Shown here in pieces: positions 33,434 to 42,709 of a DNA stretch of 64,000 bases (position 1 is its first letter; each line of letters begins with the position of its first letter). The position numbers and the translations under genes are program-made. The stretch comes from BRH-c25 sp012519325 (lineage in GTDB: Bacteria > Bacillota > Clostridia > Lutisporales > Lutisporaceae). Location of the stretch: assembly GCA_050950645.1 (NCBI GenBank), contig JBMNHZ010000007.1, positions 62,001-126,000 of the forward strand, given 5' to 3'. The notes beneath the pieces are model-generated. The model did no database searches. It worked only from the letters and a program-made list of their open reading frames with translations, and was not told the DNA's origin.

Positions 33434-34500
33434 TATTTTGCACCCCCTAATATCTTCTTGGCTTCCTCGGCAACTGCCTTGGGAGTCGGGAACATACCGC
33501 CTGTCTTACCATAGAAAAATACAGGTTTCTTCCCATTTACACCTAGCTTTACATCTTCAACCATCTGCCCCATACTCATTTCAACCGACATAAAGGCTTT
33601 GACGGAGGCTTTTTCTGCTGCTTCCTCAATTGCCTTATACGGATAGGGCCAGAGAGTTATAGGTCTTATAAGCCCAGCTTTAATTCCTTCTTTTGCAAGG
33701 GAGTTTATTGCATTCTTAACTATTCTTGCAGTTGTTCCATATGCTGCAAATACTATCTCTGCACCATCCAGATTGTAAGTTTCAACCCTTACTTCATTCT
33801 TTTCTATTTCCGCATATTTTTTAAATAGTCTAACATTATGGTTATGACAATCAGCTGCTTCTATGAAAAGAGAATTAATTATATTAGGTTTTCTCTTTCC
33901 TTTAGTACCGACTGTAGCCCATGTCTTTTCAGGCAGATTTCTCTTTTTTACCTCTTTGAATTCCACAGGCTCCATCATCTGTCCCATCATACCGTCTCCA
34001 AGAACCATAACCGGATTTCTGTACTGATCTGCTATATCAAAAGCCTCCTGAACCAAATCAACTGCTTCCTGAACAGATGCCGGCGCAAGAACGATTAATC
34101 TGTAGTCTCCATGTCCACCGCCCTTGCAAGTCTGAAAATAATCCGACTGTGCAGGCTGAATGCTTCCAAGGCCTGGGCCCCCTCGTACCATATTTACTAT
34201 TACACAGGGCAGTTCAGCACCTGCAATATATGTTATACCTTCTTGCTTCAAGCTTATTCCCGGGCTGGATGAGGATGTCATTACCCTTGCTCCTGCACCT
34301 GCAGCTCCGTAAACCATATTAATAGCAGCTACTTCCGATTCTGCCTGGAGGAAGCATCCGTCAACCTGTGGCATTTTCATAGCCATATACTCAGGTATTT
34401 CATTCTGCGGCGTAATGGGATAACCGAAGAAAAACCTGCAGCCGGCTTTAATCGCCGCCTCAGCTACAGCCTCGTTGCCCTTCCATAATTCTTTTGCCAT
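33433..34500 (-). CDS. vorB: 2-oxoacid:ferredoxin oxidoreductase alpha subunit (VorB-type)
   Basis: 355 residues, with GNEAVAEAAIKAGCRFFFGYPITPQNEIPEYM at the N terminus, matching the 3-methyl-2-oxobutanoate (VorB) group. SSPGISLKQEGITYIAGAELP lies at the substrate side. AGGAGG precedes the ATG. VorB oxidises branched 2-oxoacids from valine, leucine and isoleucine; 2-oxoglutarate specificity cannot be excluded. The Ptb and Buk genes upstream argue for short-chain acyl-CoA products. Confidence 0.9.
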   Translation of the reverse strand: MAKELWKGNEAVAEAAIKAGCRFFFGYPITPQNEIPEYMAMKMPQVDGCFLQAESEVAAINMVYGAAGAGARVMTSSSSPGISLKQEGITYIAGAELPCVIVNMVRGGPGLGSIQPAQSDYFQTCKGGGHGDYRLIVLAPASVQEAVDLVQEAFDIADQYRNPVMVLGDGMMGQMMEPVEFKEVKKRNLPEKTWATVGTKGKRKPNIINSLFIEAADCHNHNVRLFKKYAEIEKNEVRVETYNLDGAEIVFAAYGTTARIVKNAINSLAKEGIKAGLIRPITLWPYPYKAIEEAAEKASVKAFMSVEMSMGQMVEDVKLGVNGKKPVFFYGKTGGMFPTPKAVAEEAKKILGGAK

Positions 34501-34517
34501 TAAGCTTCTACCTCCTT

Positions 34518-34724
34518 TTATCTTTCTACTTTTATAACAACATCAGGACATATTCTTGCACAAGAAGCACATCCCGTGCACTTGTCCATTTCCTTAACTG
34601 TTGCCGGATGATAACCCTTGATATTAATCCTATCCTTATCCATAACAACAATCTTGACAGGACATACTGTGGTACAAAGTTCACAACCCTTGCATCTGTT
34701 TTCATCGAAAGTCACCTTAGCCAT
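34518..34724 (-). CDS. 2x[4Fe-4S] ferredoxin-like delta subunit
   Basis: 68 residues with two CX2CX2CX3CP clusters (CKGCELCTTVCP and CTGCASCARICP). It is the electron-carrying delta subunit of the oxidoreductase. GGAGG precedes the ATG. It lies 17 bp before vorB. Confidence 0.94.
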   Translation of the reverse strand: MAKVTFDENRCKGCELCTTVCPVKIVVMDKDRINIKGYHPATVKEMDKCTGCASCARICPDVVIKVER

Positions 34725-34751
34725 TGCTTAACCTCCTTACTTAATTTGTAA

Positions 34752-35426
34752 TTAATCCTCCCAGGGCTTTTTCATATATATATCTATCGGCAATACTTCA
34801 CCCTGAAGTCCTTTTGGAAGCAAATCAACAAATTTCTTTTCAACAGCCACATACTTGATGGGCAGCCCCAGAATCTTGGATACATCTTCGCAAAGCTTCT
34901 GGCCTTTCATTATATCCTCCAAAGTGGTATAGCCGCAGAGATGAGTATTGTTGATTAGTGCTGTAACCTTCTGCATGGAGCCTTGTTCAATAGACCTTAA
35001 GTAGCTTACCGCTCCATCAACAGTACTGGTCTGGTGTCTATTGGCATTCAGCACAAAAAACATGTCATAAGGTTCCCTGTCGAAGTACTCGTGATATCTT
35101 CCCAGTGCCCTGGCTCCAACCTTATCTCCTCCTACATCCAGTACAACCTCATAAGAGGTATCCTGCAAAACTGAAAATATCTCCGGCGAAAGAGCGGGCA
35201 AGTCCCCTGATATGCCTTTTATTGAAGAAGAAATCACCCTTATACCCTTTTCAGTAAGCTGCGGTTCCATTTCCCTGGAACGAAAATATGGATTTACTAT
35301 GTCCAAATCAACTATTGCTGTCTTTTTACCTGTTTCCGCAAGACCTATTACATAATTAACTGAAAACTCGGTTTTTCCGCTTCCATAGTGACCAGTAATT
35401 ATCCTCAATCTTTTATCATTAAACAT
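34752..35426 (-). CDS. P-loop ATPase of the buk-ptb-vor operon, function unknown
   Basis: About 224 residues starting at ATG 35426; a GTG at 35489 would overlap buk by 32 bp and adds an implausible basic leader. The Walker A GHYGSGKTEFSVNYV is followed by KTAIVDLDIVNPYFRSRE, a deviant P-loop pattern like ParA/MinD/CooC nucleotide-binding proteins. VVLDVGGDKVG carries the Walker B-like aspartate. I do not know its job. It sits between butyrate kinase and the ferredoxin subunit, so it might help load or assemble the iron-sulfur oxidoreductase. Confidence 0.8.
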   Translation of the reverse strand: MFNDKRLRIITGHYGSGKTEFSVNYVIGLAETGKKTAIVDLDIVNPYFRSREMEPQLTEKGIRVISSSIKGISGDLPALSPEIFSVLQDTSYEVVLDVGGDKVGARALGRYHEYFDREPYDMFFVLNANRHQTSTVDGAVSYLRSIEQGSMQKVTALINNTHLCGYTTLEDIMKGQKLCEDVSKILGLPIKYVAVEKKFVDLLPKGLQGEVLPIDIYMKKPWED

Positions 35427-35457
35427 ATGATGATCATCCCAATCTCTTAGTTTCGCG

Positions 35458-36534
35458 CTACGCGTATTCCCTTGCCTCTTCTTCCCCACGCAGTACTCTG
35501 AGGCCGCCCTCAGTAAGGGCTATCATTTCATCCTCACCAGGATATATCTTCACATCACTTATAAACTCTACTCTTTCCCTTATCCAACCGGTAAGATGCT
35601 TGTCATAGGCAAGACCCCCAGTCAGGCAGATGGCATCCACCTTTCCTTCAAGCACTGCTGCACAGGCGCCTATCTCCTTGGCTACCTGATATGCCATTGC
35701 CTTGTATATAAGCTCTGCTTCCTTATTGCCCTCTTCTATAATTTTTACAACTTCTCTGCCGTCATTAGTTCCAAGGTATGCAACAAGGCCTCCGTTGCCT
35801 GTGATTTTCTTCTTTATTTCATCCAATGTGTATTTACCTGAGAAACAGAGTTTTATAAGACCGCTGACCGGTAAGCCTCCGGTTCTTTCCGGAGAAAAGG
35901 GCCCCTCACCGTCAAGGGCATTATTTACATCCACTACTCTGCCTTTTTTGTGGGCTCCTACAGAAATTCCACCGCCCAAATGTGCAATTATTAGATTTAG
36001 TTCTTCATACTTTTTCCCCAAGTCAGCTGCTGCTTTTCTTCCTACAGCTTTCTGGTTCAGCGCATGAAATATACTGAGCCTCTCAATTTCCGGCATTCCG
36101 GAAATCCTGGCTATATCATCCATCTCGTCCACCACAACCGGGTCAACAATAAATGCCGGTATACCAAGCTGGGAAGCAATTTCGTTTGCAATTATCGCAC
36201 CAAGGTTTGATGCATGCTGTCCCATCGGCCTATGCCTCAGGTCCTCCAGCATTTTTGAATTCACTCTGTAGGTACCGCTTTCTATGGGCTTCAATAGTCC
36301 GCCTCTTCCTATAACGGCACTTAGTTTTGTTATGTTTATTCCATTGGCATTTAATGTATCAAGAATAACGTTCTTTCTGAATTCATACTGCTCAATAATT
36401 GTTGTATAGGGGGCAAGCTCCTCGTTTGAATGCCTGAGGGTCTGCTCCAAAACGGGTTTCTCATTATCAAAAATAGCAATTTTTGTTGAGGTGGAACCCG
36501 GGTTTATAATCAACAGCCTGTATATCTCCTGCAT
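35458..36534 (-). CDS. buk: butyrate kinase (second copy)
   Basis: About 358 residues from ATG 36534 with GAGGAGG upstream. Acetate/butyrate-kinase fold: N-terminal INPGSTSTKIAIF, catalytic HLGGGISVGAHKKGRVVDVNNALDGEGPFSPERTG, and GYLGTND-like AYLGTNDGREV. It forms ATP from an acyl-phosphate and ADP, releasing butyrate, isobutyrate or isovalerate. It is about as similar to the copy at 37465 as distinct paralogs are, so the two may prefer different chain types. Confidence 0.95.
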   Translation of the reverse strand: MQEIYRLLIINPGSTSTKIAIFDNEKPVLEQTLRHSNEELAPYTTIIEQYEFRKNVILDTLNANGINITKLSAVIGRGGLLKPIESGTYRVNSKMLEDLRHRPMGQHASNLGAIIANEIASQLGIPAFIVDPVVVDEMDDIARISGMPEIERLSIFHALNQKAVGRKAAADLGKKYEELNLIIAHLGGGISVGAHKKGRVVDVNNALDGEGPFSPERTGGLPVSGLIKLCFSGKYTLDEIKKKITGNGGLVAYLGTNDGREVVKIIEEGNKEAELIYKAMAYQVAKEIGACAAVLEGKVDAICLTGGLAYDKHLTGWIRERVEFISDVKIYPGEDEMIALTEGGLRVLRGEEEAREYA

Positions 36535-36561
36535 TACTATCCTCCTCACAAATATTCTGGC

Positions 36562-37464
36562 TTATTTGCACGCCATAAGCACTGCTATGGCAATGGAATT
36601 CAGCTTGGCTTCGTCTGAGTCGGCACGGGAAGTCATTACCACGGGAGCCTTTGTTCCTAACAGTATTCCGGCAACCTTTGATCCCGCGTAATATACCATT
36701 GATTTATACAGAACATTCCCCACTTCTATATAAGGAACCAGCAGAACATCCGCCAGTCCTGCAATCGGATGGGTTATCCCTTTATGCCTTGCTGCCTCTA
36801 CGGATATTGCATTATCCAGCGCAAAAGGCCCCCCGACAATACAGCCTTTCAGTTCTCCCGACTCATTCATTTTCACCAGTTCTGCCGCATCAAGGGTAGC
36901 CTGCATTTTGGGATTCACCTTCTCCACTGCTGCCAGCACCGCAACCTTTGGGTTATAATTATCTAAGGCATTGGCCAGCTGTACCACATTCTCTATTATC
37001 TGCTTCTTCTGAATGAGAGTGGGAGCCAATATCATAGCCGGGTCTGTGACATAGAAAAGCCTGTCATACCCCGGAACTTCAAACACTGCAGCGTGAGAAA
37101 GAACATTGCCCGTTCTCAGTCCGATATTTTCATCCAAAACCGCCTTAAGCACTATTGCCGTATCAACGATACCCTTCATTAAAATGTGGGCATTGCCGCC
37201 GGAAACCATTTCAACGGCTTTTCTGCTTGCCTCATTCTTATCCTTTATGTCAATTATTTCATATTCACCTATATCCATTGCACATTCTCCGGAAGCCTTA
37301 ATGATAGCTTCCTTGTCACCGATAAGTATTGCATCTGCAATTCCAAGTTTTTTTGCAGCATTTACTGCACTCAATACCTCCGGGTCCTGAGCCACCGCAA
37401 CGGAAAGGGTTTTTGGCCCCTTTAGCTTTGCAGCATCAATAATTTCACTAAAGGTTCGAATCAT
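36562..37464 (-). CDS. ptb: phosphate butyryltransferase
   Basis: 300 residues of the phosphotransacetylase/phosphotransbutyrylase family (TLSVAVAQDPEVLSAV, GGNAHILMKG, TDPAMILAPTL, GGPFALDNAISVEAA). It turns acyl-CoA and phosphate into acyl-phosphate. It lies between two butyrate kinases, directly after buk with no gap. Confidence 0.95.
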   Translation of the reverse strand: MIRTFSEIIDAAKLKGPKTLSVAVAQDPEVLSAVNAAKKLGIADAILIGDKEAIIKASGECAMDIGEYEIIDIKDKNEASRKAVEMVSGGNAHILMKGIVDTAIVLKAVLDENIGLRTGNVLSHAAVFEVPGYDRLFYVTDPAMILAPTLIQKKQIIENVVQLANALDNYNPKVAVLAAVEKVNPKMQATLDAAELVKMNESGELKGCIVGGPFALDNAISVEAARHKGITHPIAGLADVLLVPYIEVGNVLYKSMVYYAGSKVAGILLGTKAPVVMTSRADSDEAKLNSIAIAVLMACK

Positions 37465-38547
37465 TTACCGCACCTCTTCCTCATATATCTTTGTTTTTTC
37501 ATCACCCTTAAGTGCCCTTAAAGCACCTTCAGCCAATGCCTGCATTTCGTCCTCTCCCGGATATACCAGAACAGGCCCGATAAATTCCACTCTTCTTCTG
37601 ATATTCCTGCACAGCAGCTCTGAATATGCAAGGCCTCCGGTGAGTATGACAGCATCAAGCTTCCCATTAATAACCGTTGCCATTGCTCCTATTTCCTTGG
37701 CAATCTGATATGCCATAGCATCAAATATCAAGGCTGCCTTTTGATCTCCCTCATCGATCATCCTGGCTACGTCTCTTGCATCATTGGTGCCTAGATATCC
37801 TACAAGTCCTGCACTGCCTATGGCTTTCTTTTTCATTTCCGCTTCTGTGAACTTCCCGGAAAAACAAATCTTCACCAACTGCCCTGCGGGAAGTCCCCCT
37901 GCCCTTTCCGGTGATAAGGGCCCTCCTTCGTTGGCACCGCTTACGTCAATTATCTTGCCCTTCCTTACGGGTGAAACCGATATTCCTCCGCCAAGATGTG
38001 CAATAACAAAATCAACGTCGGTGAACTCCCTACCCATATCTTTTGCAGCTCTTCGGCCTACGGCTTTTATGTTTAAGGCATGTACCAAGGCCGGCCTCTC
38101 AAGCTCAGGCATTCCTGAGATACGCGCAATATCATCCATTTCATCAGTAGCTACGGGATCGACAATATAAGCAGGAATACCTTCGGCATCTGCTATACCT
38201 TTGGCAATTATCGCCCCAAGGTTTGATGCATGTTCACCCTGAGCAGCTCTATGCAAATCATCAATAATTGCATCGGTAATAATGTAAGTACCTCCTGGTA
38301 TCGGTTTCAGCAGGCCTCCTCTTCCAACCACCGCTGCCAGACTGGATGTAGTGATTCCTGATTCTCCCATCCAATTTAGTATCATTTTTTGCCTGTACGC
38401 ATACTGGTCGGCAATTTTTTCATACTTGGACAATTCTTCTGCAGAGTGGCTGAGATTCTTCTGGAGTATGTTCTCTTCCTCTTTGAAAATTGCTACCTTC
38501 GTTGAGGTGGAACCAGGGTTAATTGCCAATATATATTCTCTTGACAC
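37465..38547 (-). CDS. buk: butyrate kinase (first copy)
   Basis: 360 residues starting at GTG 38547; the ribosome site (GGGACGG) is moderate. Motifs are INPGSTSTKVAIF, HLGGGISVSPVRKGKIIDVSGANEGGPLSPERAG and GYLGTNDARDV. It is the first gene after the sigma-54 promoter. The product is ATP and a short-chain or branched fatty acid. Confidence 0.95.
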   Translation of the reverse strand: MSREYILAINPGSTSTKVAIFKEEENILQKNLSHSAEELSKYEKIADQYAYRQKMILNWMGESGITTSSLAAVVGRGGLLKPIPGGTYIITDAIIDDLHRAAQGEHASNLGAIIAKGIADAEGIPAYIVDPVATDEMDDIARISGMPELERPALVHALNIKAVGRRAAKDMGREFTDVDFVIAHLGGGISVSPVRKGKIIDVSGANEGGPLSPERAGGLPAGQLVKICFSGKFTEAEMKKKAIGSAGLVGYLGTNDARDVARMIDEGDQKAALIFDAMAYQIAKEIGAMATVINGKLDAVILTGGLAYSELLCRNIRRRVEFIGPVLVYPGEDEMQALAEGALRALKGDEKTKIYEEEVR

Positions 38548-38603
38548 AGATTCACCGTCCCTTACATATATTCTTATTTATTATTCTTTAAATATTATCT
38601 TGT

Positions 38604-38619
38604 TGCAAATAACATGCCA
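38604..38619 (-). promoter_or_regulatory. sigma-54 (-24/-12) promoter of the buk-ptb-vor operon
   Basis: The minus strand reads TGGCATGTTATTTGCA, consensus with exactly 10 bases between GG and GC. Transcription would begin near 38592, about 45 bp ahead of buk. A sigma-54 activator gene ends just upstream. Confidence 0.9.
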
Positions 38620-38635
38620 CTAGAGCCGCCAGCAT

Positions 38636-38680
38636 AAAAAAAAGACCCCCTCTTCTGGTATTTGTCAGCCAAGAGATGGG
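38636..38680 (-). terminator. terminator between the activator gene and the sigma-54 promoter
   Basis: An imperfect stem around CCCATCTCTTGG and CCAGAAGAGGGGG, followed on the minus strand by TCTTTTTTTTT. It insulates the operon from activator transcription. Confidence 0.6.
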
Positions 38681-38742
38681 TTATTGAAAAATTATGTATT
38701 GAAATTTCTGAATAGTTTTATATTATAGAAAAATAGTATTTG

Positions 38743-38810
38743 AATAAAAATGCATGCAATTTTTTGCAAGCTAATTATTTACTTTGCAAAAAATTGCATG
38801 CATTTTTATT
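38743..38810. repeat. 27-bp perfect inverted repeat at the end of the activator gene
   Basis: Arms 38743-38769 and 38784-38810 are perfectly complementary around a 14-nt AT-rich loop. The arm includes TGCATGCAATTTTTTGCAA. It covers the stop codon of the activator gene. It may be an unusual terminator, or an upstream activator site about 150-215 bp from the sigma-54 start. Confidence 0.75.
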
Positions 38811-40521
38811 TCAATCCGTACCTTTCGAGCTTATAATATAGGCTCCTCAAAGATATATTCATAAGCTTTGCCGCTTTGGTCTTATTGTTGCCGCATTCCT
38901 CCATAACCTTTGCAATATGCTCTTTTTCAGCCTTCTCCGCCACATTGCCCAGAGCCATGCATTTATCAGGCGGGTCTTCCCCTTGAACATCAGAACTGCT
39001 CCCTGTATACGTAAACCCTTCAAGCTTGGGTAAGTGCTTCTCCTGTATAACAGTATCGCTTGCCTTCATATTGATTATTGCACGCCCAACAAAATTATCC
39101 AGTTCCCTTACATTTCCAGGCCAGCTATATTCCTTCAGCCTGTCGACAGCCCCCGGTGATATATCCCGGACATTGCGTCCGTACTGTTGATTAAACCTTT
39201 TTATAAAGAAAAGCGCTAAATCATAAATGTCACCTTTTCTCAGCCTTAAAGGTGGGATTATTATCGGAAGCACATTGAGCCTATAATACAGGTCTACTCT
39301 GAACTTTCCGCTTTCAATGGCTTCTTCCAAATCTACGTTTGTTGCGGCAATAATCCTTACGTCAATATTTATCGACTTTGTACCCCCGACTCTTACTATT
39401 TCCTTTTCCTGCAGCACTCTAAGAAGCTTGGTCTGTGTTCCGTGAGGTATCTCCCCAATCTCATCAAGAAATATAGTGCCTCCGTTAGCTTCCTCAAACA
39501 AGCCTTTCTTTCCGCCTTTTTTGGCTCCGGTAAAAGCTCCTTCTTCATACCCGAACAGTTCTGACTCCAGAAGTGTCTCTGGAATTGCCGAACAATTCAC
39601 TCTTATGAATTTGCTGAATTTTCTTTCGCTTTTGTTGTGTATGGCATGGGCAAATATCTCTTTGCCCGTGCCGCTCTCACCTCTAAGCAAAACGGTTATC
39701 GGAATCTCTGCTGCCTTCTTTGCTTTGTCTATGGCAGACAAGAGAAGAGGATCGCTACCTATAATATCCTCAAAGGTATATTTAGCCTCCAGGCTTCTAA
39801 TTATATTCTTGGCATTTTTCAATTCATTGGAAAGCTTGGTGATTTCCGATATGTCATGAATAACCCCGACACTGCCTCTAAGCTCTCCGTTAACAATTAT
39901 TGGAGCAGCGTTAACCAGTACCTCCTTTCGTGCGGGGCCTACCTTCATTAAAGCACCCTTTATGGGCTTTCTCGTTTTAAGTACCTGCATATGAATGCTT
40001 TCGCCTTCTGCAATATCAACGGTAGCAGGCTTCCCAATTACATCTTTTTCAGACAGTCCCGTTATCTTGATATAGGCAGGATTTATCATTACCCCAAGCC
40101 CATTCTGATCTACAACTGATATGGCATCCTGTGTGGCATTTATTATTGCCTCCAGCAGGCTGTGCACTTCAGAAAGGTTTGTTATTTCCTCCGCAAGCTT
40201 AATAACCTCGGTAATATCTCTGAATACTGCAACTGCCCCGATTATTCTTCCCTTTTTGTCCTTCACCGGCATTCTGTTGGTGACGATTTTTATGTTCCCC
40301 AGATCCTGCTGGCGGTTCAGCTCCGACTCACCCGTTTTCAGTATATATGGAAGCCTTGTGTCTTTTACTACGTCAGCTACATACTTCCCCAAGGCATCCT
40401 TCTCATCGACTCCGGTAAGTCTTTGCGCAGCTTTGTTGAAAAGTGTTATTATGCCTTCAGTATCAACACCTATCATTGCATCATGGGTAGAATTCAGTAT
40501 CAGCTCTATATCTCTCTTCAT
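38806..40521 (-). CDS. sigma-54-dependent activator with two PAS domains (BkdR-like context)
   Basis: 571 residues. Two PAS domains (residues ~5-115 and ~125-235) precede an AAA+ module with Walker A GESGTGKE, the contact loop GAFTGA and Walker B TIFLDEIGEIP. A Fis-type helix-turn-helix ends the protein (NNKTKAAKLMNISLRSLYYKLERYGL). GAGG precedes the ATG. Bacillus BkdR drives a comparable ptb-buk-bkd operon through sigma-L (established), so this protein most likely activates the adjacent promoter in response to branched-chain amino acids or their acyl derivatives. The ligand is inferred only. Confidence 0.92.
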   Translation of the reverse strand: MKRDIELILNSTHDAMIGVDTEGIITLFNKAAQRLTGVDEKDALGKYVADVVKDTRLPYILKTGESELNRQQDLGNIKIVTNRMPVKDKKGRIIGAVAVFRDITEVIKLAEEITNLSEVHSLLEAIINATQDAISVVDQNGLGVMINPAYIKITGLSEKDVIGKPATVDIAEGESIHMQVLKTRKPIKGALMKVGPARKEVLVNAAPIIVNGELRGSVGVIHDISEITKLSNELKNAKNIIRSLEAKYTFEDIIGSDPLLLSAIDKAKKAAEIPITVLLRGESGTGKEIFAHAIHNKSERKFSKFIRVNCSAIPETLLESELFGYEEGAFTGAKKGGKKGLFEEANGGTIFLDEIGEIPHGTQTKLLRVLQEKEIVRVGGTKSINIDVRIIAATNVDLEEAIESGKFRVDLYYRLNVLPIIIPPLRLRKGDIYDLALFFIKRFNQQYGRNVRDISPGAVDRLKEYSWPGNVRELDNFVGRAIINMKASDTVIQEKHLPKLEGFTYTGSSSDVQGEDPPDKCMALGNVAEKAEKEHIAKVMEECGNNKTKAAKLMNISLRSLYYKLERYGLK

Positions 40522-40545
40522 ACAATAACCTCACGAATCTTTAGT

Positions 40546-41763
40546 CTACTGCTCATCCTTATTTATCAGCACCACATCTGTCTGCTTCGGAGATATCTCT
40601 ACAATCTCCATTCCCTGAGGGGCTTCCCATAATACATCCCGTACATTGCTGCCGGGAATGGCATTCTTTAGGTCAACATAATACTTGACAGTTCTTGGTG
40701 CATCGGCAATCCAGCTTTCCGCCCCCCTTAAGGTCACTTTTATATCCCCTTGTATGCTTACCAGTTCCAAATTTTCCGGCAGATTAATATATTCAAGGTC
40801 TTTGACAGTGATTTCACTTGTTGCTATCTTCTCTATATTCACTGAAACGCTCACATTTTCATCAGCATCAACAACTTCTATACCATTGGGTATCATCAGC
40901 CTGACTTCCTTTGTAATATTGGACTTTTCTCCAGTAATATCAACTCTCTCAGTTTTTATATTATTTATATCTTCAAGAATCTGCTGCTTTCCGGTTATAA
41001 GCACTTCTTCCGGCTCCACCGAGATACCGCTTATAACATATCCCTCTGCCGGCTGTCCTGATATATCCATACTCAGGCTTACACGTTTCGTATTTTCAAT
41101 CGGAATACTGGCTTCCACATTACCGGGCTCAACAATTATGTCTTTTATATCTTTGCCGCTTTTATCCAGCACTCTCACCGGAAGAACCTTTTTTATTCCA
41201 GCGTCTGCACTGGCAATATCCACATCTACCCTTACATCCTGAATCATGTTTATTTTTGACTCCGCTCCTGTAATCACAACATCGCTCGGAGTCAGTGACG
41301 GAGTCATAGCTGCCATACCGTGGGTCGGATTTCCCATTATATTCAGTCGGACGCTTTTTTGAATGTTAATCTTAGGTTCAAGTATGATTTTCAGACTGTC
41401 CATGGATTTTGTAATTATACTCACATCTTCGGGTATACCGCCGATATTTATTTTTACAAAGTTCTCACCTTTTTGATTATGGCCAGCCAGATCTGCAAAA
41501 GCATCAACAGTACTGGAATTCAGCTTATCCAACACATCCTTTTTCCCTTTTATCCTCAGAGTCAGACTAAAGCTGTCTGTTTCATTGACAATGACCATAT
41601 TGTTTCTCTCGAAGAATACGGTGTTTACAAGCCTTATGGGAACTGTAACGTCCTTGGTTATCTCAGGATTCTGTTCTGTTATCACATAGAACCACAAGAG
41701 CAGTGCCAGCATGACTGATAGAATTTTTATTGTATTATCCTTGCTAATCAATTTTTTATTCAT
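40546..41763 (-). CDS. cdaR: CdaR, YbbR-domain regulator of diadenylate cyclase
   Basis: About 405 residues from ATG 41763 with GGAGTG upstream. A signal-anchor helix (TIKILSVMLALLLWFYVITEQ) leads to several extracellular YbbR repeats (VTVPIRLVN, VRLNIMGNP, VSLSMDISGQPAEGY and others). CdaR binds and modulates CdaA at the membrane. It overlaps cdaA by 8 bp. Confidence 0.92.
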   Translation of the reverse strand: MNKKLISKDNTIKILSVMLALLLWFYVITEQNPEITKDVTVPIRLVNTVFFERNNMVIVNETDSFSLTLRIKGKKDVLDKLNSSTVDAFADLAGHNQKGENFVKINIGGIPEDVSIITKSMDSLKIILEPKINIQKSVRLNIMGNPTHGMAAMTPSLTPSDVVITGAESKINMIQDVRVDVDIASADAGIKKVLPVRVLDKSGKDIKDIIVEPGNVEASIPIENTKRVSLSMDISGQPAEGYVISGISVEPEEVLITGKQQILEDINNIKTERVDITGEKSNITKEVRLMIPNGIEVVDADENVSVSVNIEKIATSEITVKDLEYINLPENLELVSIQGDIKVTLRGAESWIADAPRTVKYYVDLKNAIPGSNVRDVLWEAPQGMEIVEISPKQTDVVLINKDEQ

Positions 41764-42574
41764 TCTTAGCACTCCATTTCATCCATATGGGCTGTTTGCT
41801 TTCCTTTGCCTTAATGCTGTTCTTGACTATTTCCCTGAGAGATTTTGTATCCAGATACCTTGAAAGTCTGCCCATCTTGGCAAAGGATATCACTCCCGAT
41901 TCCTCAGATACTATAATTACCATTGAATCGGAGATTTCAGTTATTCCTATTGCTGCCCTATGCCTGGTCCCAAGCTCCTTGCTCAGATTCTGGCTCTGGG
42001 TAAGGGGCAAAAAGCATCCTGCAGCAGCAATTCTGTTTCCCCTGATTATCACAGCACCGTCATGAAGAGGCGTATTGGGAATAAAAAGATTCATTAGTAT
42101 TTCATTGGTCACTATGGAATCCAGTTTGGTACCGGTCTCTATGTATTCGTTCAAACCGGTTTCCTGCTCTATTACGATAATAGCGCCCGTCTTGGTTTTT
42201 GAAAGCTGTGCAACGGCAACGCATACTTCGTCAAGCATACTGTCTGTTTCCTGATCCAGAAATTCTCCCTTCACAAAAAACCTGCCTCTTCCAAGGTGCT
42301 CCAAGGCACGTCTGAGTTCAGGCTGGAATATTATCAATATTGCAATAACCCCTACTGTCATTGCATTTTTCAGGAGCCAGTAAACAGTATGAAAACCTAA
42401 AACTTCACTGAGCTTGGTTGCAATGATAAGCATTGCTAAACCCTTGATCAGCTGCTCCGCCCTGGTCTCTTTTATTAAGTTCATAACCTTATAAATAATT
42501 ATGGCAATTATTCCAATATCTACATATGTATTCCACATTTTGAGATACGGAAGCAGCTCTTTAAGCTCATTCAC
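41756..42574 (-). CDS. cdaA: diadenylate cyclase CdaA
   Basis: About 272 residues if started at GTG 42574, which has GAGGTG seven to eight bases upstream and gives the family's normal length; ATG 42595 is the alternative. Three N-terminal membrane helices precede the DAC domain with the catalytic DGA (PLHDGAVI) and RHR (LGTRHRAAIG) motifs. It makes c-di-AMP, which governs potassium and cell-wall balance. A c-di-AMP riboswitch lies at 61.6 kb in this window. Confidence 0.95.
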   Translation of the reverse strand: MNELKELLPYLKMWNTYVDIGIIAIIIYKVMNLIKETRAEQLIKGLAMLIIATKLSEVLGFHTVYWLLKNAMTVGVIAILIIFQPELRRALEHLGRGRFFVKGEFLDQETDSMLDEVCVAVAQLSKTKTGAIIVIEQETGLNEYIETGTKLDSIVTNEILMNLFIPNTPLHDGAVIIRGNRIAAAGCFLPLTQSQNLSKELGTRHRAAIGITEISDSMVIIVSEESGVISFAKMGRLSRYLDTKSLREIVKNSIKAKESKQPIWMKWSAKNE

Positions 42575-42709
42575 CTCTATACACCTCTTATGCATGCAAT
42601 TTTTTTCATACTTTAATTATATAATAAATTCTATATTTAAATATTACAAATGTATTTCAATTTTATTTTACTTGTATCCCTTTAGGGTATGGCTGCCCAT
42701 GGCTTGTGC

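Noticed and set aside
38604..38619. Possible sigma-A promoter for buk
   Set aside because: The -24/-12 match is perfect and no well-spaced -35/-10 pair was seen in the same spacer.
42591..42606. TGCATGCAATTTTTT repeated from the 38743-38810 inverted repeat
   Set aside because: A single partial copy in AT-rich DNA near cdaA without symmetry; most likely chance.
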